Below are positions 5,240 through 10,814 of a DNA stretch of 10,814 bases, piece by piece (positions within the stretch are counted from its first letter, which is position 1; each line of letters begins with the position of its first letter). The notes below the pieces were generated by a model. That model worked only from the letters and a program-made list of their open reading frames with translations. It did not search any database and had not been told where the DNA came from. Origin of the DNA: an uncultured Bacteroidales bacterium (lineage in GTDB: Bacteria; Bacteroidota; Bacteroidia; Bacteroidales; Paludibacteraceae); NCBI GenBank assembly GCA_937910305.1, contig CALEPS010000132.1, positions 1-10,814 on the forward strand. The letters are read 5' to 3'. A program made the position numbers and the translations under genes.

Positions 5240-7036
5240 ATGTCTGACGAACAAAGAAATACCGTTTGGCGATTTGCAATCATTTTTGCAGTGATTGCCA
5301 TGGGTTTCATCGCCGTATTAGGCAAAATCGTGTATGTCCAGACAGTAGAACGCGACGAGTGGCTCAAAGTAGCCGAGAAACAAGTGCCGACGCTCAAGCC
5401 CATTACCGCTACGCGTGGAAACATTCTGGATTGCAACGGGCATCTGTTAGCCAGCAGTATGCCGCAGTATTATATGTATATGGATACACGCGTGCCCGCG
5501 CTGCACGAGAAGAACGGGCAACTGTTTCACTCCCATATCGACACGCTCGCCAAAGACCTGTCCGTCATCATCGGCGACAAGAGTCCTGAGGAATACAAAT
5601 CCCGCATCACCCGCGCATACAGAAAAGGCGAGAAACGTCTCCGGGTATGCGACCACCGGATCAACTACCTGCAGCGGCGCGAACTGGAACAGAACAGTCT
5701 GATCCAAAAAGGCAAGTACCGAAGCGGTATTTTCTTTGAGGACCAGCACCGGCGTATCAAGCCTTACGGTATTCTAGCAAGCCGTACGATCGGCAGCATC
5801 TACGGCGAAGGCGGAGGCGGCAACTCGGGTCTGGAGAAACGCTTCGACAAAGAGCTGAGCGGCATAGACGGGATGAGCAGCATCCAGCGTATCGGCGGAC
5901 GCAACGAGTCCGTGACGATCGAAGAGGCGAAAGACGGCATGGACGTAGTCACTACGATTGACGCGAACCTTCAGGATATAGTCGAGAACGCATTGCTGGC
6001 AAAGACGGCTGAACGAAACGCCAAATGGGGATGCTGCATTCTGATGGAGACCCAGACCGGCTACATCCGCGCCATCGCCAACCTCGACCGCGATCAGGAA
6101 GGACAGTACTACGAGGCGCAGAACCATGCCGTCCAACGCGTCGAACCGGGTTCGACATTCAAGACCATAGCCCTCACTGCCGCGCTGGACGACGGAAAGA
6201 TCAAGATCGGCGACACCGTGAGCGTCAGCCGGCATCCGTGGCAGTATTTCACCGTCAAGCATACCGACGCGCACCCGATGGACACGCTGCTGACCGTCCG
6301 GTCGGCATTGGCTGTCTCCAGTAATATTGCGCTGGCGAAACTCATCACACGCAGTTATGAAGGATCAGCGAAGAAATTCGTCCGCCGGATAGAAAAAATG
6401 GGACTGACAGACAGCGTTTATTGCGAGATCCCGGGCGCAGACAAGGTGCGGATCGACGTACCGAGAGACACCGTGACCCTCAGCAAGATGAGTTACGGCT
6501 ACTCGGTGGAGATGAGCCCGATGCAGATCCTGATGTTCTACAACGCCATCGCCAACGGAGGTCGCATGATGCGCCCGATGTTAGTGACTGCCATCCAGCA
6601 GAACGGCGAGGTGGAAAAGCTTTTCAAGCCGGAGGTGGTCAAATCGTCCATCTGCAGCAAGAAGACCATAGAAGATATCAAAGGCGCGCTGCATGACGTC
6701 GTCTGGGACGACCATCTGGGCACCGCGGCAGCCAAGCCATGGAGCCGCAAAGCGCAGTCGAGACTGGTGTCCATCGCCGGCAAGACAGGTACGGCGCAGC
6801 TGATCATACCCGGACACGGGTATTCAGGCAAACACCACCGAATGACGTTTGTGGGCTATTTCCCGGAAGAGAACCCGCAATACACCTGCATCTGCATGAT
6901 CGAGGACCCGCAATATCCGTATGACGCAGGAATGGACTGCGGCAGCACAGTGAGGGTCATTGCCGAGAAAACGATGGCGTACACGGGATGCTACGTCTAT
7001 CGGGACGGCGTGCGCCATCTCGATAAACGAAATTAA
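5240..7036 (+). CDS. ftsI: FtsI, class B penicillin-binding protein (septal transpeptidase)
   Basis: A 598-residue septal DD-transpeptidase that cross-links peptidoglycan at division. It has a cytoplasmic N-terminus, one membrane anchor (about residues 11-34), a class B dimerisation domain with the RGNILDCNG motif (59-67), and a C-terminal penicillin-binding domain with all three active-site motifs: S305-T-F-K308 (nucleophile Ser305), S360-S-N362 and K515-T-G517. Bacteroidota FtsI proteins are, from memory, nearer 650-710 residues with a C-terminal PASTA domain. Here the protein ends shortly after the transpeptidase fold, with no PASTA, and its last codon and TAA lie in a heptamer array. The partner FtsL-like gene is directly upstream. 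The ATG at 5240 precedes a typical short cytoplasmic tail. Confidence 0.95.
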   Translation: MSDEQRNTVWRFAIIFAVIAMGFIAVLGKIVYVQTVERDEWLKVAEKQVPTLKPITATRGNILDCNGHLLASSMPQYYMYMDTRVPALHEKNGQLFHSHIDTLAKDLSVIIGDKSPEEYKSRITRAYRKGEKRLRVCDHRINYLQRRELEQNSLIQKGKYRSGIFFEDQHRRIKPYGILASRTIGSIYGEGGGGNSGLEKRFDKELSGIDGMSSIQRIGGRNESVTIEEAKDGMDVVTTIDANLQDIVENALLAKTAERNAKWGCCILMETQTGYIRAIANLDRDQEGQYYEAQNHAVQRVEPGSTFKTIALTAALDDGKIKIGDTVSVSRHPWQYFTVKHTDAHPMDTLLTVRSALAVSSNIALAKLITRSYEGSAKKFVRRIEKMGLTDSVYCEIPGADKVRIDVPRDTVTLSKMSYGYSVEMSPMQILMFYNAIANGGRMMRPMLVTAIQQNGEVEKLFKPEVVKSSICSKKTIEDIKGALHDVVWDDHLGTAAAKPWSRKAQSRLVSIAGKTGTAQLIIPGHGYSGKHHRMTFVGYFPEENPQYTCICMIEDPQYPYDAGMDCGSTVRVIAEKTMAYTGCYVYRDGVRHLDKRN

Positions 7037-7064
7037 AAATTAAAAATTAAGAATTAAAAATTAT
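7031..7064 (+). repeat. Heptamer array AATTAAA filling the ftsI-murE junction
   Basis: The units AATTAAA, AATTAAA, AATTAAG and AATTAAA plus AATTAT run from the last ftsI codon to the base before the murE ATG. The whole 28-nt spacer and the ftsI stop are made of the array. Its A-richness may serve as the translation leader of murE. Confidence 0.9.
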
Positions 7065-8582
7065 ATGCTTTTATCCGAGTTATTGACAGCGATCAAACCG
7101 ATTGAGGTGATCGGTTCGACGGACAAGGAGATCAACGGTCTGCATTTCGACAGCCGGAAGGTGGGCGAAGGCGATATGTTTGTTGCGCAGGTGGGCACAG
7201 CAGTAGATGGACACACATTCATTGATGGTTGTGTCGCCAAAGGCGCGGCGGCGATAGTGCTTTCCGACAGAAAGTTTCTGCCGGAGGAAGTCGAAAGTCA
7301 AAAGTCGAAAGTCGAAAGCCCCTGCTTTATCCTCGTCGAGAACACGGACAAGGCGCTGGGGCTGCTGGCAAGCAAGTGGTTCGGCGAGCCGAGCAAAAAG
7401 CTGACGCTCGTAGGCGTGACCGGCACCAACGGCAAGACCACTATCGCCACCTTGTTATACAAACTCGTGCGCGCGCTGGGTCACAAGGCGGGACTGCTGT
7501 CCACCGTGGTCAATTATATCGAAGACGAAGCCGTTCCTGCGACGCACACCACGCCTGATGCAATAGAACTGAACGGTCTGCTGCGACGGATGGTGGACGC
7601 AGGGTGCGAGTACGCATTCATGGAGGTCTCGTCGCACGCCATCGCCCAGGAACGCATCGCCGGACTGGATTTCAACGGGGCGTTGTTCACCAACCTGACG
7701 AGGGATCATATCGACTACCACAAGACCTTCGACAACTACCGCGACACGAAGAAACGGCTGTTCGACGGGCTGAAGAAAAGCGCTTTCGCCGTGACCAACA
7801 AAGACGACAAGAACGGCCTCGTCATGACGCAGAACTGCAAGGCCGCCGTACATACCTACTCCACCCGCTCGCTCGCGGATTACAAGGCGCAGATTTTGGA
7901 AGAAGGGTTCGAAGGTATGATGCTGAATATCAACGGCAAAGAGGTCTTTGTTCCGCTGGTTGGACGGTTCAATGTCAGCAACCTGCTTTGTATCTACGGA
8001 GCAGCGCTGTGCCTCGGTTTCGACGAACTGGACGTACTACGGGTGCTGAGTACGTTGAAACCTGTGAACGGGCGGTTTGAGACCATCCGCAGTCCCAAAG
8101 GATGGACCGCCATCGTCGATTACGCACACACACCGGACGCGGTGGACAACGTGATAAGTACCATTCGAGAGATAATTAACAACCCCACCCCGTCCCTCCC
8201 CACAAGGGAGGGTGAAAGACATCCTAAATTGATCACTGTGGTAGGTTGCGGCGGCAACAGGGACAAGGGCAAACGCCCGATGATGGCCAAGATAGCGAAA
8301 GCCGGCAGCGAACAGCTGATCCTGACCTCCGACAACCCCCGCGATGAGGAGCCGGCGGACATACTGAACGACATGAAAGCGGGACTGACCGAAGACGAAC
8401 TGCGCAGCACCTTGGTCATCGAGGACCGCGCAGCGGCGATACAGACCGCTTGCACACTGGCGCAGAGCGGAGACGTCATCCTCGTTGCCGGAAAGGGACA
8501 CGAGGACTACCAGATCATCAAAGGTGTCAAGCACCATTTTGACGACCACGAGGAGGTTCGCAAGTATGCGAACCATAGTTGA
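7065..8582 (+). CDS. murE: MurE, UDP-MurNAc-tripeptide synthetase (meso-DAP adding)
   Basis: This cytoplasmic ATP-dependent Mur ligase adds the third stem residue to UDP-MurNAc-L-Ala-D-Glu. The ATP loop is GVTGTNGKTT (117-126); the probable carbamylated lysine is K229 in YRDTKKRLF. DNPR (423-426) is the signature of enzymes adding meso-diaminopimelate. At 505 residues it is about 20 longer than the usual Bacteroidales enzyme (from memory). The excess fits two in-frame repeat insertions: a heptamer array in the N-terminal domain (about residues 76-86, VESQKSKVESP) and a C-rich/G-rich hairpin element (about 373-386, NPTPSLPTREGERH) just before the C-terminal segment KLITVVGCGG. Both fall in loops between conserved elements. 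The TGA stop is inside another heptamer array. The start matches the family's N-terminal LSELL pattern. Confidence 0.96.
   Translation: MLLSELLTAIKPIEVIGSTDKEINGLHFDSRKVGEGDMFVAQVGTAVDGHTFIDGCVAKGAAAIVLSDRKFLPEEVESQKSKVESPCFILVENTDKALGLLASKWFGEPSKKLTLVGVTGTNGKTTIATLLYKLVRALGHKAGLLSTVVNYIEDEAVPATHTTPDAIELNGLLRRMVDAGCEYAFMEVSSHAIAQERIAGLDFNGALFTNLTRDHIDYHKTFDNYRDTKKRLFDGLKKSAFAVTNKDDKNGLVMTQNCKAAVHTYSTRSLADYKAQILEEGFEGMMLNINGKEVFVPLVGRFNVSNLLCIYGAALCLGFDELDVLRVLSTLKPVNGRFETIRSPKGWTAIVDYAHTPDAVDNVISTIREIINNPTPSLPTREGERHPKLITVVGCGGNRDKGKRPMMAKIAKAGSEQLILTSDNPRDEEPADILNDMKAGLTEDELRSTLVIEDRAAAIQTACTLAQSGDVILVAGKGHEDYQIIKGVKHHFDDHEEVRKYANHS
7288..7318 (+). repeat. Heptamer array AAGTCGA inside murE
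   Basis: The units AAGTCGA, AAGTCAA, AAGTCGA, AAGTCGA plus AAG are translated as EVESQKSKVES. Unlike the AAGTTGA form at 8577, the TC variant contains no TGA, so it can be read in any frame. Confidence 0.88.
8181..8212 (+). repeat. C-rich/G-rich hairpin element inside murE
   Basis: CCCTCCC (8194-8200) pairs with GGGAGGG (8206-8212) around CACAA, preceded by a C-rich arm with the same CCCCnCCCC start as the rsmH element at 3988. It encodes NPTPSLPTREGE in a loop before the C-terminal domain. Confidence 0.72.
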
Positions 8583-8604
8583 AAGTTGATAGTTGAAAGT
8601 TGAA
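8577..8604 (+). repeat. Heptamer array AGTTGAA at the murE stop
   Basis: The units are AGTTGAA, AGTTGAT, AGTTGAA and AGTTGAA, followed by degenerate related sequence to about 8630 (AGAAGTTGAAGAGT and so on). The murE TGA (8580-8582) is part of unit 1. The stretch 8596-8618 is the counterpart of rsmH 3954-3976. Confidence 0.88.
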
Positions 8605-8634
8605 AGAAGTTGAAGAGTCTAAAGATGAAAGTTT

Positions 8635-9918
8635 ATGTTATATTCCCTATTTGACTATTTGACAGGGGCGTACGGTCATCTCGCCGGTGCGCGGCTGTTG
8701 ACCTACATCTCATTCCGAGCCATCACGGCAGGGATCTTGGGGCTGCTGATCAGTATCTGGTTCGGCAACTGGTTTATCAACTACATGAAGCGTCATAACA
8801 TCTCCGAGACGCAGCGGGACGAGAAGACAGACCCCTTCAACGTGGGCAAAAAAGGTGTGCCTACGATGGGCGGACTGATTGTCATTGCTGCTATCCTCGT
8901 GCCGTGTCTGCTGCTGGGCAAACTGACGAATGTATATATGATTCTGATGCTTGTGACTACGCTGCTGATGGGTGCGCTGGGATTCGCAGACGACTATATC
9001 AAGACCTTCCGAAAGAACAAAGACGGTCTGAACGGATGGGTGAAGATCGGCGGCCAAGTGACGCTGGGTCTGATCGTCGGACTGACGCTGCGTTTCTGTC
9101 CCGCTGTGAGCATGAACGAGGTGGTCACCAGCCGGATTGAGAACAACGTAGTGGTGGTCGAGAAGACGCCGGAGATCAAGTCCACGCAGACCACAATCCC
9201 GTTTGTCAAACATCATAACTTCAACTACGCCGACCTGTTTTCATGGACCGGAGAGAACAACAAATACCGTTTCGGATGGATCTTCTTTGTGCTGCTGACG
9301 GTGTTTGTGGTGGCAGCGGTAAGTAACGGTGCAAACCTGAACGACGGAATGGACGGCATGTGTGCCGGAAACTCAGCCATCATCGGTATTGCCCTGCTGA
9401 TTCTGGCTTATACATCCGGTAGTGTCGTCTGGGCGGAGTATTTCGACGTGATGTATATACCCGGCTCCGAAGAACTGGTGGTCTTCATGGCTTCGTTCGT
9501 CGGTGCGCTGGTTGGCTATCTCTGGTTTAACGGGTTCCCGGCACAGGTCTTTTTAGGCGACACCGGAAGCCTCACTGTCGGAGGTATCATCGGCGTCTGC
9601 GCCATGGTCATTCACAAGGAGTTGATGGTGCCTGTCCTGTGCGGAATCTTCCTGATGGAGAGCGTCAGCGTGATCCTCCAGACGCAGGTGTATAAATTTT
9701 ATAAGAAACGCGGAAAGCATGTCCGTATCTGGAAAAGGACGCCATTCCATGACCACTTCCGCACGTCTGTAGAACAAGTCCTGAAGAACGATCCGACATG
9801 CTCCATCGTCTTCAAGGGCAGCAAGAATCTGCACCATGAGACCAAGATCGTTTTGCGGTTCTGTATCGTGACACTCATCTTGGCGGCTATCACTATATTG
9901 ACGTTGAAAATAAGATAA
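8635..9918 (+). CDS. mraY: MraY, phospho-MurNAc-pentapeptide translocase
   Basis: This integral membrane enzyme transfers phospho-MurNAc-pentapeptide from UDP to undecaprenyl phosphate, giving lipid I. At 427 residues it has the length usual for Bacteroidota MraY, longer than the E. coli enzyme through an extra loop at about 155-212. Landmarks are the PTMGG segment (76-80), the aspartate pair D119-D120 in GFADDYIK, the catalytic NLNDGMDG (234-241), the FLGDTGSL segment (306-313), and the histidine motif, here HDHF (372-375) where many other phyla have HHHF; from memory the D form is normal in Bacteroidota. About ten hydrophobic segments are spread along the chain. Unlike rsmH, murE and murD it carries no repeat insertion. 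The start MLYSLFDYL matches relatives; an ATG at 8625 is out of frame. Confidence 0.96.
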   Translation: MLYSLFDYLTGAYGHLAGARLLTYISFRAITAGILGLLISIWFGNWFINYMKRHNISETQRDEKTDPFNVGKKGVPTMGGLIVIAAILVPCLLLGKLTNVYMILMLVTTLLMGALGFADDYIKTFRKNKDGLNGWVKIGGQVTLGLIVGLTLRFCPAVSMNEVVTSRIENNVVVVEKTPEIKSTQTTIPFVKHHNFNYADLFSWTGENNKYRFGWIFFVLLTVFVVAAVSNGANLNDGMDGMCAGNSAIIGIALLILAYTSGSVVWAEYFDVMYIPGSEELVVFMASFVGALVGYLWFNGFPAQVFLGDTGSLTVGGIIGVCAMVIHKELMVPVLCGIFLMESVSVILQTQVYKFYKKRGKHVRIWKRTPFHDHFRTSVEQVLKNDPTCSIVFKGSKNLHHETKIVLRFCIVTLILAAITILTLKIR

Positions 9919-9924
9919 AAGACC

Positions 9925-9981
9925 GCAGGCAGAGCCTGCTATAAGAATAAAGACCGTTTCACTAAAAGACAAAAGACAAAA
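9925..9981 (+). repeat. Small hairpin and AAAAGAC repeat before murD
   Basis: A short hairpin GCAGGC-aga-GCCTGC (9925-9939) has no T tract. It is followed by AAAAGAC at 9964-9970 and 9971-9977, and then AAAA leading into the ATG. A single AAAAGAC plus AAA likewise precedes the ftsL ATG (4772-4781). The A-rich heptamers probably act as translation leaders. Confidence 0.55.
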
Positions 9982-10814
9982 ATGAATAAGCGAATCGTAT
10001 TGTTGGGGGCCGGCGAGAGCGGTAGCGGGGCTGCTATTCTTGCCAAGGAGAAAGGATTTGATGTGTTTGTGTCCGACTGCGGCACAATCAGCGAACCGTA
10101 CCGCGCGCTGCTCGACCAGAACGGCGTCCAATGGGAGGACGGAGCGCACACGTTTGACAAAATCAAAGATGCCGACGAGTATATCAAATCACCCGGCATA
10201 CCGCTGAATGCACCTGTTTTGGAACAGATCCGCGAATACAAGCGTTCCCTCGCCCCTGAGGGGAGAGCCGGAGAGGGGTTATCTATTATCTCCGAGATTG
10301 AGTTCGCGGCGCGCTACACCCATGCGAAGATGATATGTATCACCGGTTCCAACGGAAAAACCACCACCACTTCGTTGATTTTCTATATCTTGAAGCAGGC
10401 GGGCTTGGACGTAGGTCTGGCGGGCAACATCGGCAATTCGCTGGCGCTCCAAGTGGCGCATGAGGATCATGACTATTATGTCATTGAACTCAGCTCGTTC
10501 CAACTGGACAACATGTATGATTTCAAAGCGGATATCGCCATCCTGCTCAACATCACGCCGGACCATCTGGACCGGTACGATTATAAGTTCCAGAACTACG
10601 TCGATTCCAAGTTCCGCATCACACGCAACCAGACCAAAGAGGACAGCTTCATCTATTGGGCGGAGGATCCCGTGATAGACAGAGAGATGCAGAAACTGCA
10701 GTTAGGCGCAACCCTCTACCCTTACGGTTTCACCCAACCGAACCCGCTGCCGGTAGGCGAAGACGAACTGGCGTTGAAGGGACGGCATAATGTCCTCAAC
10801 TCCATGGCTGCCAC
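9982..10814 (+). CDS. murD: MurD, UDP-MurNAc-L-alanine:D-glutamate ligase, 3' end outside the window
   Basis: The first 277 codons, with no stop, run off the window. MurD adds D-glutamate to UDP-MurNAc-L-Ala in the cytoplasm. The N-terminal UDP-binding fold starts RIVLLGAGESGSGAA (4-18). The ATP loop is TGSNGKTTTT (121-130). Further Mur ligase landmarks are ELSSFQLDN (169-177), NITPDHLDRYD (190-200) and probable carbamylated K210 in YVDSKFR. The RHNVLNSMAA segment at the end (268-277) is the usual entry to the third domain. Between the N-terminal and central domains, just before SIISEIEF, lies an apparent insertion of about 11-13 residues (RSLAPEGRAGEGL, 88-100), encoded by a C-rich/G-rich repeat element. 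Start choice: first ATG, with the glycine-rich fold directly behind it, 63 nt after mraY. Confidence 0.95.
   Translation, partial: MNKRIVLLGAGESGSGAAILAKEKGFDVFVSDCGTISEPYRALLDQNGVQWEDGAHTFDKIKDADEYIKSPGIPLNAPVLEQIREYKRSLAPEGRAGEGLSIISEIEFAARYTHAKMICITGSNGKTTTTSLIFYILKQAGLDVGLAGNIGNSLALQVAHEDHDYYVIELSSFQLDNMYDFKADIAILLNITPDHLDRYDYKFQNYVDSKFRITRNQTKEDSFIYWAEDPVIDREMQKLQLGATLYPYGFTQPNPLPVGEDELALKGRHNVLNSMAA
10243..10281 (+). repeat. C-rich/G-rich repeat element inside murD
   Basis: A CCCTCGCCCC block followed by TGA and GGGGAGAG makes a short hairpin, and a second G-rich run (GGAGAGGGG) follows. It encodes RSLAPEGRAGEGL where relatives have a short turn. It resembles the elements in rsmH and murE in design, but its sequence is closer to the CCCTCnCCCC...GAGGGGAG intergenic repeats I know from other bacteria (memory, not searched). 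Confidence 0.55.

Noticed and set aside
8037..8576. Minus-strand frame of 179 codons over murE
   Set aside because: Antisense shadow of the MurE C-terminal domain, which has clear conserved motifs on the + strand.
8625..8634. ATG at 8625 as the mraY start
   Set aside because: Out of frame with mraY; the ATG at 8635 gives the family N-terminus.
9553..10149. Minus-strand frame of 198 codons across the end of mraY and start of murD
   Set aside because: It overlaps two clearly coding + strand genes and has no recognisable features.

Overview
The window is a stretch of the division and cell-wall (dcw) cluster of a Bacteroidota bacterium, most likely order Bacteroidales. The evidence is the protein style of every gene (MraY near 427 residues, MraZ 152 residues, an FtsL-like protein of the Bacteroidota type), a TAnnTTTG promoter element before mraZ, A-rich leaders without Shine-Dalgarno sequences, and an upstream M6 metalloprotease with the multi-domain layout of secreted Bacteroidales proteases. 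I cannot name the genus.

Layout, all on the + strand: the 3' part of a secreted M6-family metalloprotease (2-2425); a 199-nt spacer with a strong hairpin, two MraZ-type operator boxes and a promoter; then mraZ (2625-3083), rsmH/mraW (3217-4602), ftsL-like (4782-5102), ftsI (5240-7036), murE (7065-8582), mraY (8635-9918) and the first 277 codons of murD (9982 to the window end). The order is the classical dcw order. Together these genes make the meso-DAP-type peptidoglycan precursor (MurE, MraY, MurD), cross-link it at the septum (FtsI with FtsL), and include the cluster's own regulator (MraZ) and a 16S rRNA methyltransferase (RsmH).

The unusual part is a load of short repeats spread through the cluster, in spacers and also in frame inside essential genes. 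Three kinds can be seen. (1) Heptanucleotide tandem arrays, mostly of 4-5 units, of several sequences (AAGTTGA/AAGTCGA, AATTCAC/AATTGAC/AATTAAC, TTGTACA, AATTAAA). They lie in the ftsL-ftsI, ftsI-murE and murE-mraY spacers, inside rsmH (three arrays) and inside murE. A related two-unit AAAAGAC run abuts the murD start. (2) A hairpin-module array in rsmH: five 39-bp modules of constant linker plus a hairpin whose stem sequence changes from module to module, with a second, shorter copy elsewhere in rsmH. (3) C-rich/G-rich hairpin elements inside rsmH, murE and murD. RsmH is thereby enlarged to 461 residues, against about 300 usual from memory, while every recognisable methyltransferase motif remains. 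Three consecutive genes (ftsL, ftsI, murE) take their stop codon from a heptamer array, and array variants inside coding regions avoid in-frame stops. This looks like a genome tolerating or using mobile or slippage-generated repeats as in-frame protein insertions.

No tRNA, rRNA, CRISPR array, transposase or prophage gene is visible, and no stretch longer than 300 bases lacks a gene.
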